Below are positions 1-6,340 of a stretch of DNA of 10,502 bases, piece after piece. The DNA comes from CAYVZZ01 sp964456185 (GTDB lineage Bacteria > Pseudomonadota > Gammaproteobacteria > Pseudomonadales > Alcanivoracaceae), in the NCBI GenBank assembly GCA_964456185.1, contig CAYVZZ010000076.1, positions 1 through 10,502 of the forward strand. Reading direction: 5' to 3'. The notes below the pieces were generated by a model. The model searched no databases and was not told where the DNA came from. It worked only from the letters and a program-made list of their open reading frames with translations. Positions within the stretch are counted from its first letter, which is position 1. The number at the start of each line of letters is the position of its first letter. The translations under genes were made by a program, and so were the position numbers.

Positions 1-98
1 ATGACCATCGCGTGATTGACGGCAAAGAAGCGGTGCAATTCCTGGTGACCATCAAACAATTTATTGAAGACCCGGCACGTATCCTGCTGGATATCTAA
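1..98 (+). CDS. sucB: Dihydrolipoyllysine succinyltransferase (E2 of 2-oxoglutarate dehydrogenase), 3' end only
   Basis: Only the last 31 complete codons and the TAA stop (96-98) are in the window; the gene enters from the left. The tail reads DHRVIDGKEAVQFLVTIKQF followed by IEDPARILLDI. The DHRxIDG motif is the catalytic signature of 2-oxoacid dehydrogenase E2 acyltransferases; its His (codon 6-8) and Asp (codon 18-20) are the known active-site residues of the family. E2 moves the succinyl group from the lipoyl arm to CoA and forms the core of the complex. Assignment to the succinyl rather than the acetyl enzyme rests on the neighbours: E3 lies 18 bp downstream, followed by sucCD. The lipoyl and E1/E3-binding domains lie outside the window. 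Confidence 0.93.
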   Translation, partial: DHRVIDGKEAVQFLVTIKQFIEDPARILLDI

Positions 99-116
99 CT
101 GGATCGGGAGACAGAC

Positions 117-1565
117 ATGAGCAAGCATTATGACGTCATCGTAATCGGTGGTGGACCTGGCGGTTACGCCGCTGCCATTCGCTGTGCGCAGCTGGGGCTA
201 AACACCGCCTGTATCGAGAAGCGGGTCAACAAACAAGGCAAACCGGCCTTGGGTGGCACCTGTTTGAATGTCGGCTGTATTCCGTCCAAAGCCTTGCTGG
301 ATTCCACTTGGAAATTCCACGAAGCACAGGAATCATTGGCCGATCACGGCATTCAGGTGGGCAAAACCACCATGGATGTCAAAAAGATGGTGGCACGCAA
401 AGACGATATCGTCAGCAAACTCACCGGCGGCATCGCCTCACTGTTCAAAGCCAATAAAGTGACTTGGTTGCAGGGCACCGGCTTTTTGCAGGCCAGCCGC
501 AAAGTGACCTTCACGCCTTTGGATGACAAGGCCGAGGAAGAAGAGCTGACCGCCGACAATGTGATCATTGCCGCCGGTTCTGTGCCGGTTGATATTAGTG
601 TGGCGCCAGTCGATGGCAAACGCATTATCGATTCCAGCGGCGCGCTGGACATGGAAAGCGTACCCAAACGCCTCGGCGTCATTGGTGCCGGCATTATCGG
701 TCAGGAACTGGGTTCGGTGTGGGCACGCCTGGGTGCCAAGGTTACCATTTTGGAAGCCGTTGACACTTTCTTGGCTAATGTGGATCAGCAAATTGCCAAA
801 GAAGCGCTAAAACAGCTCAAGAAACAAGGGCTGGATATCCGCTTGGGCGCGCGCGTTACGGGTAGCAAAGCTACTGCCAAACAGGTCAAGGTGAGTTACA
901 CCGATAAAGACGGTGATCATGAAGAAACTTTCGATAAACTGATCGTCGCCGTTGGCCGTCGTCCGTCCACACGCAATTTGTTCAGCAAAGATTCCGGCAT
1001 TGTCCTGGATGAACGTGGTTACATTCACGTCAATAAACAATGCCGCAGTGACGCGCCTGGCGTCTACGCCATTGGCGACTTGGTGCGCGGCCCCGCCTTG
1101 GCACACAAAGCCATCGAAGAGGGCGTCATGGTGGCTGAAGTCATCAGTGGCGAGCAAACCCAGGTCAATTACAACTGCATTCCCGCCGTGATTTACACCC
1201 ATCCGGAATTGGCCTGGGTGGGCAAGAGCGAAGACGAGCTCAAAGCCCGGGGCGATGCCTACAAAACCGGCGTGGTGCCTTTTGCCGCCAATGGCCGTGC
1301 CATGGCCGCAGGCGAAACCACCGGCATGGTGAAGTTTATTGTCGATGAAGAAACCGATTTGGTGCGTGGTTTGTACATTTTAGGGCCACAAGCCTCCGAG
1401 TTGATTCAACAAGCCGTAGTGGCCATGGAATTTGGTGCCACCATCGAAGACTTGCAGTTGATGGTCTTTGGGCATCCGAGCTTGTCGGAAACGGTGCACG
1501 AAGCCGCACTGGCCACCGATTACAAAGCCATTCATGTGGCACAACGCCGCCGCAAGAAAAAGTAA
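117..1565 (+). CDS. lpdA: Dihydrolipoyl dehydrogenase (E3 of 2-oxoglutarate dehydrogenase)
   Basis: A 482-residue FAD flavoprotein that reoxidises the dihydrolipoyl arm of E2 with NAD+ in the cytoplasm. The N-terminal dinucleotide motif GGGPGGYAAA (residues 11-20) binds FAD. The redox disulfide is C49/C54 in GGTCLNVGCIPSK. A second Rossmann motif, GAGIIGQELG (about 193-202), binds NAD. The C-terminal HPSLSE (H453, E458) supplies the catalytic His-Glu pair for the partner subunit of the dimer. Length fits the family (about 470-480). The stretch EKRVNKQGKPALGGTC before the disulfide is like the Pseudomonas LpdG class that serves 2-oxoglutarate dehydrogenase. The ATG at 117 has GGGAG at 106-110 and lies 18 bp after the sucB stop, so it is cotranscribed. 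The protein ends in an unusually basic tail, RRRKKK. The symbol lpdG would also be defensible. Confidence 0.97.
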   Translation: MSKHYDVIVIGGGPGGYAAAIRCAQLGLNTACIEKRVNKQGKPALGGTCLNVGCIPSKALLDSTWKFHEAQESLADHGIQVGKTTMDVKKMVARKDDIVSKLTGGIASLFKANKVTWLQGTGFLQASRKVTFTPLDDKAEEEELTADNVIIAAGSVPVDISVAPVDGKRIIDSSGALDMESVPKRLGVIGAGIIGQELGSVWARLGAKVTILEAVDTFLANVDQQIAKEALKQLKKQGLDIRLGARVTGSKATAKQVKVSYTDKDGDHEETFDKLIVAVGRRPSTRNLFSKDSGIVLDERGYIHVNKQCRSDAPGVYAIGDLVRGPALAHKAIEEGVMVAEVISGEQTQVNYNCIPAVIYTHPELAWVGKSEDELKARGDAYKTGVVPFAANGRAMAAGETTGMVKFIVDEETDLVRGLYILGPQASELIQQAVVAMEFGATIEDLQLMVFGHPSLSETVHEAALATDYKAIHVAQRRRKKK

Positions 1566-1575
1566 CTAACGGGAC

Positions 1576-1605
1576 GGAAGAGGTCGACTGCGGTCGGCTT
1601 CTTTC
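1576..1605 (+). promoter_or_regulatory. Stem-loop between lpdA and sucC (possible attenuator or processing site)
   Basis: The arms 1576-1588 and 1593-1605 pair over 13 continuous positions, three of them G-U, around the tetraloop TGCG. A loosely T-rich stretch follows (TATTTTGG to 1613). It lies 11 bp after the lpdA stop and 32 bp before sucC. It could be a leaky terminator that lowers sucCD transcription relative to sucAB-lpd, or an RNA-stability or cleavage element. The structure is read from sequence; the role is inference. The T-tract is poorer than that of the terminator after sucD. Confidence 0.5.
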
Positions 1606-1637
1606 TATTTTGGTTCACTAGAAAACAGGAAGCATCC

Positions 1638-2810
1638 ATGAATTTGCATGAATATCAGGCGAAACAGTTGTTTGCCGCATATGGACTGCCTGTGTCAAAA
1701 GGCTATGCCTGCGATACCCCGCAAGAGGTGGCAGACCGTCTCCGTGACATAGGTGGAGAACGTTGGGTCGTTAAAGCGCAGGTGCACGCCGGTGGGCGTG
1801 GCAAGGCCGGTGGGGTGAAGCTGGTCGATAACGCCGAGGACGCCAAAGCCTTTGCCAAGCAATGGCTGGGCAAGCGCATGGTGACCTATCAAACTGATGA
1901 ACAGGGTCAGCCGGTCAGCAAGATTTGGGTGGAAACCTGTACCGACATTGAAAAAGAGCTGTACCTCAGTGCCGTATTGGATCGCTCCAGTCGTCGCATT
2001 GTCTTCATGGCCTCTACCGAAGGCGGTGTGGAAATCGAAAAGGTAGCGGCAGAAACGCCCGAGAAAATTATCAAAGTGGCCGTCGATCCACTGGTCGGCG
2101 CACAGCCTTTCCAGGGGCGCGACATTGCCTTCAAGCTGGGCTTGCAAGGCAAGCAGGTAAAGCAGTTCGTCAAAATCTTCTTGGGTTTGGCCGCACTGTA
2201 CACCGACAACGACCTGTCGCTCATCGAGATCAACCCCTTGGTGATTACCGACGAAGGCAACATTCATTGTCTGGATGCCAAGATCAACATCGATGGTAGC
2301 GCTTTGTTCCGCCACCCCGAGTTGAAAGAATTGCGCGATCCTAGCCAGGAAGACGAGCGTGAACGCCGTGCCGCCGAGTGGGATCTCAACTATGTGGCGC
2401 TGGATGGCAACATCGGCTGCATGGTCAATGGTGCTGGCTTGGCCATGGGCACCATGGATTTGGTGAAACTCAAAGGCGGGCTGCCGGCCAACTTCCTCGA
2501 TGTGGGTGGTGGTGCTACCCAAGAGCGCGTCACCGAAGCCTTCAAAATCATTTTGTCCGATGACAATGTGCAAGCCATTCTGGTCAATATCTTTGGCGGC
2601 ATTGTGCGTTGTGATTTGATTGCCGATGGCATTATCGCCGCGGTGAAAGATGTCGGCGTCAAAGTGCCTGTGGTGGTGCGTCTGGCCGGTAACAATGCCG
2701 AGCTGGGCAGCAAGAAATTGGCAGAGAGCGGCTTGGATATCATTGCCGCAACAGGGTTTAACGATGCCGCCGAGCGCGTGGTGGCAGCAGCCAAAGGAGA
2801 AGCCGCATGA
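1638..2810 (+). CDS. sucC: Succinyl-CoA synthetase (ADP/GDP-forming), beta subunit
   Basis: This is the 390-residue nucleotide-binding subunit of the TCA-cycle enzyme that converts succinyl-CoA, phosphate and NDP into succinate, CoA and NTP. The N-terminus MNLHEYQAKQLFAAYGLPV is the family hallmark. The ATP-grasp domain has the glycine-rich loop GGRGKAGG (52-59), and E197/N199 in LIEINPL with D213 match the known metal-binding positions. The C-terminal CoA-ligase-like domain carries GCMVNGAGLAMGTMD (260-274), LDVGGGA (287-293) and NIFGGIVRCD (317-326). Length agrees with the E. coli subunit (388). AGGAAG at 1627-1632 precedes the ATG by 5 bp. The 3' end overlaps sucD by four bases (ATGA), which suggests translational coupling for an equimolar complex. 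The 72-bp gap from lpdA holds a stem-loop but no clear promoter. Confidence 0.98.
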   Translation: MNLHEYQAKQLFAAYGLPVSKGYACDTPQEVADRLRDIGGERWVVKAQVHAGGRGKAGGVKLVDNAEDAKAFAKQWLGKRMVTYQTDEQGQPVSKIWVETCTDIEKELYLSAVLDRSSRRIVFMASTEGGVEIEKVAAETPEKIIKVAVDPLVGAQPFQGRDIAFKLGLQGKQVKQFVKIFLGLAALYTDNDLSLIEINPLVITDEGNIHCLDAKINIDGSALFRHPELKELRDPSQEDERERRAAEWDLNYVALDGNIGCMVNGAGLAMGTMDLVKLKGGLPANFLDVGGGATQERVTEAFKIILSDDNVQAILVNIFGGIVRCDLIADGIIAAVKDVGVKVPVVVRLAGNNAELGSKKLAESGLDIIAATGFNDAAERVVAAAKGEAA

Positions 2811-3682
2811 GCGTTTTGATTAACAAAGACACCAAAGTCATTTGTCAGGGTATTACCGGCTCTCAAGGTAGCTTCCACACCGAGCAGGCCATTGCCTATG
2901 GCACCCAAATGGTGGGTGGCGTCACCCCGGGCAAGGGTGGTCAAACGCATCTGGGCTTGCCGGTGTTTAATACGGTGGCCGAAGCCGTCGCCGAAACTGG
3001 CGCGACAGCTAGCGTTATTTATGTGCCAGCCCCCTTCTGTAAAGACTCCATCATCGAGGCGATTGATGCCGGTATCGAACTGGTTGTCTGCATTACCGAA
3101 GGCATTCCGGCACTGGATATGCTCTATGTGAAAGAATACCTGGAGCAGCACCCCAACACCCGTATGATCGGCCCCAACTGCCCGGGTGTGATTACCCCGG
3201 GTGAATGCAAAATCGGCATTATGCCGGGCGCCATTCACCTGCCGGGCAAGGTTGGTATCGTATCGCGTTCGGGTACGTTGACCTATGAAGCCGTGAACCA
3301 AACCACCGAGCTAGGCTTTGGCCAGTCCACCTGTATCGGTATCGGCGGTGACCCGATTCCGGGCACCAACTTTATCGATGCGCTGAAACTCTTCCAGCAA
3401 GACGACAAAACCGAAGCCATTGTCATGGTCGGCGAGATTGGTGGTACGGCGGAAGACGAAGCCGCTGCTTACATCAAGGAACACGTCACCAAGCCAGTGG
3501 TGTCCTACATCGCAGGCGTCACCGCACCCGCCGGTAAACGCATGGGGCACGCCGGTGCCATCATCGCCGGTGGCAAAGGCACGGCAGAAGAAAAATTTGC
3601 CGCGCTGGAAGCCGCAGGCGTGAAGATTACCCGCAATCCGTCGGAAATCGGCTTAACCCTTAAAGAGCATACCGGTTGGTAA
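2807..3682 (+). CDS. sucD: Succinyl-CoA synthetase, alpha subunit
   Basis: A 291-residue partner of SucC that binds CoA in an N-terminal Rossmann domain and carries the phosphorylated histidine. The N-terminus has KVICQGITGSQGSFHTEQAI, including the CoA-binding GITGxQG loop (15-21). GPNCPG is at 122-127. The phosphohistidine is H248 in the signature GHAGAI (247-252), preceded by the conserved IAGVTAPAGKRMG. Length matches the family (about 289). The start ATG at 2807 lies inside the sucC stop region (ATGA), with AAGGAG at 2794-2799. It is the last gene of the suc operon; a strong terminator begins about 15 bp after its stop. Confidence 0.98.
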   Translation: MSVLINKDTKVICQGITGSQGSFHTEQAIAYGTQMVGGVTPGKGGQTHLGLPVFNTVAEAVAETGATASVIYVPAPFCKDSIIEAIDAGIELVVCITEGIPALDMLYVKEYLEQHPNTRMIGPNCPGVITPGECKIGIMPGAIHLPGKVGIVSRSGTLTYEAVNQTTELGFGQSTCIGIGGDPIPGTNFIDALKLFQQDDKTEAIVMVGEIGGTAEDEAAAYIKEHVTKPVVSYIAGVTAPAGKRMGHAGAIIAGGKGTAEEKFAALEAAGVKITRNPSEIGLTLKEHTGW

Positions 3683-3697
3683 CCATAAGGGTGTTAT

Positions 3698-3730
3698 AAA
3701 AAAAGGCCAGCGGGAATGCTGGCCTTTTTT
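3698..3730. terminator. Bidirectional rho-independent terminator between sucD and dsbG
   Basis: GGCCAGC (3705-3711) pairs perfectly with GCTGGCC (3718-3724) around a 6-base loop. Seven A precede the stem and six T follow it, so each strand shows a GC stem followed by a U-tract. On the + strand it ends the suc operon. On the - strand it lies about 20 bp after the stop of the convergent dsbG gene. Confidence 0.93.
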
Positions 3731-3750
3731 CGTTGAGAGGAATAAACGCG

Positions 3751-4530
3751 TTATTCTGGCTTCGGGCCCATCATGTCAATCAGTTGCTGTGCATGCGGTA
3801 GCCCCGGGGTTTTATGCACAATGCCATCTTCATCCAGATAGACAATGCCAGGTGTGCCACGGAAACCCAATTTAACGAACAGCTTGTAGTTTTCCATTAG
3901 CTTTTGTTTGATGTCGTCTGAAATGCTGTCGGCCGGCTTAATGCCGCCCTGATTAAAGCGCTTTTCGTTTTTATTGAAGGCAGCTGTGGGGTTGTCCGCC
4001 GTGAAAATGGCGGCGGCTTTGGCTGGGCTGTCGGCACGAATGATGCCCACCAAAATATGGCGAACTTGCACCTTGTCGGCGTCAATCCAAGGCTGCGATA
4101 CCTGCCAAAATTTATGGCAATAAGGGCAGTTGGGATCACTAAATTCGTAGACGATACGCGGTGCATCCGGATCCCCTTCGGCCACCCAATGCGCATCGGC
4201 GAGAGACTGCCAGGTTTTCTGGCTCATAGGCTTGAGCACCAGCTTTTCAAGCGTTGTAGTATCTATCTGTGTGCCTTCCGTGTTGATTCGGGTACCAACA
4301 ATAGCCTGACCGTTTGGCAGCACATACACCCCGATAGGCTGATCACCTATGCTGGCGGCAAATGCGCGCAGTTTAGTGTCGGTTTTGAATTCATCGTAAA
4401 CCTGAATGTCATTATCGGCCAAGGCACTCAGTACGTCTGGGCGGTCTGTGTTGTCTGCCTGACCGCAGGCTGACAAAAACAAAATAGTGCAACCTAATAG
4501 CAGGCGAGAAAGGAAGGGGGTACGGCGCAT
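3751..4530 (-). CDS. dsbG: DsbG-type thiol:disulfide interchange protein, predicted lipoprotein
   Basis: A 259-residue envelope protein of the DsbC/DsbG family. These V-shaped dimeric thioredoxin-fold proteins reduce or isomerise disulfides and, for DsbG, protect single cysteines from sulfenylation. Residues 1-22 form a signal with a lipobox, LSAC, lipidated at C22. The +2 residue is Gly, which would favour outer-membrane sorting. Residues about 30-100 match the dimerisation domain. The thioredoxin domain has the active site CPYC (135-138) in SDPNCPYCHKFW and the cis-proline loop GTP (225-227). LVGIIRADSPAKAAAI resembles E. coli DsbG closely, as does the HWVAEGDPDAP linker. E. coli DsbG is soluble, so lipidation is the odd point. 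GGAGA (- strand, 4538-4542) sits 7 bp before the ATG. The gene stands alone, divergent from trpG and convergent with sucD. Confidence 0.88.
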   Translation of the reverse strand: MRRTPFLSRLLLGCTILFLSACGQADNTDRPDVLSALADNDIQVYDEFKTDTKLRAFAASIGDQPIGVYVLPNGQAIVGTRINTEGTQIDTTTLEKLVLKPMSQKTWQSLADAHWVAEGDPDAPRIVYEFSDPNCPYCHKFWQVSQPWIDADKVQVRHILVGIIRADSPAKAAAIFTADNPTAAFNKNEKRFNQGGIKPADSISDDIKQKLMENYKLFVKLGFRGTPGIVYLDEDGIVHKTPGLPHAQQLIDMMGPKPE

Positions 4531-4554
4531 GGTGTCGTCTCCAAGTAGAGTGAG

Positions 4555-4569
4555 CCCGTTTATAACGGG
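4555..4569. promoter_or_regulatory. Short perfect palindrome in the dsbG leader (candidate operator)
   Basis: CCCGTT-TAT-AACGGG is a perfect 6-bp inverted repeat with a 3-base centre. A looser outer repeat, TGAGC (4551-4555) and GCTCA (4573-4577), surrounds it. It lies just downstream of the best dsbG promoter candidate, at about +1 to +15, and 25 bp before the start codon. It could be a repressor site or a 5' mRNA hairpin. No regulator is identified. Confidence 0.35.
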
Positions 4570-4576
4570 TCAGCTC

Positions 4577-4604
4577 ATGTTAGGTGGCTGCTGGTGGAAG
4601 TCAA
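4577..4604 (-). promoter_or_regulatory. Candidate sigma-70 promoter for dsbG
   Basis: Read on the - strand, TTGACT (4599-4604) is five of six for a -35 box, followed by a 16-bp spacer and TAACAT (4577-4582), four of six for a -10 box. A start near 4570 would give a leader of about 40 bases. Its -35 box lies 4 bp from that of the trpG promoter, so the two are back to back. Only the hexamers support this call. Confidence 0.4.
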
Positions 4605-4608
4605 CCGC

Positions 4609-4638
4609 TATACAGTAACGCAATCGGGCGACTATAAT
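4609..4638 (+). promoter_or_regulatory. Candidate sigma-70 promoter for trpGDC
   Basis: The -10 hexamer TATAAT (4633-4638) is perfect. TATACA (4609-4614), 18 bp upstream, is a four-of-six -35 box. A start near 4645 would give a leader of about 35 bases, too short for a Trp-rich leader peptide and attenuator. The -10 lies inside a perfect 6-bp inverted repeat described separately. Confidence 0.6.
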
Positions 4639-4643
4639 CGCCC
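4626..4643. promoter_or_regulatory. Inverted repeat spanning the trpG -10 box (candidate operator)
   Basis: GGGCGA (4626-4631) and TCGCCC (4638-4643) are exact reverse complements around CTATAA, so the palindrome covers the -10 hexamer. A protein bound here would block RNA polymerase. It does not resemble the E. coli TrpR operator (CTAGT half sites). The palindrome is seen; the operator role is inference and the match could be chance. Confidence 0.35.
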
Positions 4644-4679
4644 CTTGAATCTTTTTAAATAGCAGGCGATGGACAGGCT

Positions 4680-5267
4680 ATGAGTCGCGTATTAATGATC
4701 GACAACTACGACAGCTTTACCTATAACTTGGTGCAATATCTCCAAGAGTTGGGTGCCGATGTGGTGGTTTACCGCAATGACAAGATCGACTTGGAGGGCA
4801 TGGAGGCAGTAAACGCTGATCGCCTGATGATTTCCCCCGGGCCTTGCACGCCAAACGAGGCCGGTATTTCCATGCCAGCCATTGAACACTTCGCTGGCAG
4901 ACTGCCTATTTTGGGGGTGTGCTTGGGGCATCAGAGCATTGGCCAAGTGTTTGGTGGCAAGGTAGTGCGTGCCAAACAGGTCATGCACGGCAAACTGTCG
5001 CCGATTTATCATAATGGTCAGGGCGTGTTCAGCGACTTGCCTAGCCCTTATGATGCCACGCGCTATCATTCTTTGGTCGTCGACCAAAATAGCCTGCCGG
5101 ATTGTTTGGAAGTAACGGCTTGGACGCAAAACGAAGATGGTAGCTTGGATGAGATCATGGGGCTGGCGCACAAAACGCTACCCATTCAAGGGGTGCAATA
5201 TCATCCCGAGTCTATCTTGAGTGAGCATGGCCATACGCTGTTGAAGAATTTCTTGGAAGATAAATAA
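4680..5267 (+). CDS. trpG: Anthranilate synthase component II, glutamine amidotransferase (TrpG/PabA)
   Basis: A 195-residue class I glutamine amidotransferase that releases ammonia from glutamine for TrpE (anthranilate) and, in many bacteria, also PabB (4-amino-4-deoxychorismate). The N-terminus IDNYDSFTYNLVQYL is typical. SPGPCTP is at 52-58. The nucleophile is C81 in GVCLGHQSIGQVFGG, with H175 and E177 in GVQYHPES completing the triad. It is not fused to TrpE or TrpD. No trpE is nearby, so the partner must be encoded elsewhere, as in Pseudomonas and Acinetobacter. The ATG at 4680 is preceded by GGACAGG (4671-4677). It is the first gene of a trpGDC unit, 29 bp before trpD. Pure PabA function cannot be excluded, but the trpDC context argues for TrpG or a dual role. 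Confidence 0.95.
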   Translation: MSRVLMIDNYDSFTYNLVQYLQELGADVVVYRNDKIDLEGMEAVNADRLMISPGPCTPNEAGISMPAIEHFAGRLPILGVCLGHQSIGQVFGGKVVRAKQVMHGKLSPIYHNGQGVFSDLPSPYDATRYHSLVVDQNSLPDCLEVTAWTQNEDGSLDEIMGLAHKTLPIQGVQYHPESILSEHGHTLLKNFLEDK

Positions 5268-5296
5268 ACGAATTGAATTATAAATAGGATAACACC

Positions 5297-6340
5297 ATGG
5301 ATATACGCGATGCGCTTAAGCGGGTAGCGTCTCACCTTGACCTGAGCCGCAATGAAATGCGCGAGGTCATGCGCCAAATCATGACGGGTGGTGCCGATGA
5401 AATGCAGATCAGCGCCTTTATCATGGGGCTGCGCATGAAAAGTGAATCCATCGACGAAATCACCGGCGCGGTAGAAGTGATGCGTGAGCTGGTCACCCCG
5501 GTGGAAGTCAGCGACTTGCCGCATCTGGTTGATATCGTCGGCACCGGCGGTGATGGTGCGAACCTGTTTAATGTGTCTTCGGCTTCAGCCTTTGTGGCCG
5601 CGGCTGCAGGTTGCCATGTGGCCAAACATGGTGGCCGTTCGGTGAGCTCCAAGAGCGGTTCGGCGGATGTATTGGAGCAGGCCGGTATCAAGCTGGATTT
5701 GTCGCCTGAGCAAATCGCAGCCTGTATTCGAGAGGTGGGCGTTGGTTTTATGTTCGCCCCCAATCACCACAGCGCCATGCGCCATGCCGCCGGGCCGCGC
5801 CATGCATTGGGGTTGCGCACCTTGTTTAATATCCTTGGGCCGATGACTAATCCAGCCGGCGTCAAGCGCGGTGTGATTGGTGTTTTCTCCGAAGCCTTGT
5901 GTCGCCCCATGGCGGAAGTGTTATTGCGCTTGGGTGCCGAACATATGTTGGTGGTGCATGGCATGGATGGGTTGGACGAAATCAGCCTGGCCGGCAAAAC
6001 CAATGTTGCCGAAGTGAAAGACGGCAAGGTGACCGAATACACCATTACCCCGGAAGAGGTGGGTATCACATCGCAATCGTTGGTTGGCTTGGATGTGGTC
6101 GATGCCGAGGAATCCCTCACACTGATTCGTAACGCCTTTACCGACCGCAGCAATGAGCGCGCCCAGAAAGCCGCCGACATGGTGGCATTGAACGCCGGTG
6201 CCGCCATTTACACGGCCGGTTTGGCCAGCACCTTTACAGAAGGTGTGACACAGGCCAAAGCACAAATATGCCAGCAAGCCGCTTTTGACAAGATGGAGTC
6301 GCTCGCCCAATTCACCACGCAATTGAAGGCACCGGCATGA
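5297..6340 (+). CDS. trpD: Anthranilate phosphoribosyltransferase
   Basis: A 347-residue enzyme that joins anthranilate to PRPP to make phosphoribosyl-anthranilate, the second committed step of tryptophan synthesis. The PRPP-binding loop GTGGDG is at 82-87, followed by FNVSSASAFV (91-100) and KHGGRSVSSKSGSAD (110-124), both family signatures. LFNILGPMTNPA (about 176-187) and the DGLDEISLAG region follow. Length is standard for the stand-alone enzyme, so there is no TrpG fusion. AGGA at 5286-5289 is well spaced from the ATG at 5297. The 3' end overlaps trpC by ATGA. It belongs to the trpGDC transcription unit. Confidence 0.97.
   Translation: MDIRDALKRVASHLDLSRNEMREVMRQIMTGGADEMQISAFIMGLRMKSESIDEITGAVEVMRELVTPVEVSDLPHLVDIVGTGGDGANLFNVSSASAFVAAAAGCHVAKHGGRSVSSKSGSADVLEQAGIKLDLSPEQIAACIREVGVGFMFAPNHHSAMRHAAGPRHALGLRTLFNILGPMTNPAGVKRGVIGVFSEALCRPMAEVLLRLGAEHMLVVHGMDGLDEISLAGKTNVAEVKDGKVTEYTITPEEVGITSQSLVGLDVVDAEESLTLIRNAFTDRSNERAQKAADMVALNAGAAIYTAGLASTFTEGVTQAKAQICQQAAFDKMESLAQFTTQLKAPA

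Noticed and set aside
1695..2573. Long open frame (292 codons) on the - strand within sucC
   Set aside because: It is wholly antisense to a certain gene, gives a protein with no recognisable motif, and has no good ribosome-binding site context. It is a by-product of sucC codon bias.
2390..3301. Long open frame (303 codons) on the - strand across sucC/sucD
   Set aside because: It is antisense to two certain genes and also overlaps the previous antisense frame. Composition is low-complexity and not protein-like.
4057..4473. Open frame of 138 codons on the + strand opposite dsbG
   Set aside because: dsbG on the - strand has a lipobox, CPYC and a good Shine-Dalgarno; the opposite frame has nothing recognisable.
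4626..4656. Hairpin followed by a T-run upstream of trpG as a possible terminator
   Set aside because: The T-run (4652-4656) begins 8 bases after the stem, no + strand gene precedes it, and the loop contains a perfect -10 box. A promoter/operator reading fits better.
4669..4683. Four-codon frame MDRL overlapping the trpG start (ATG at 4669, TGA at 4681-4683)
   Set aside because: It contains no Trp codons and is short enough to occur by chance. Coupled initiation is possible but unsupported.
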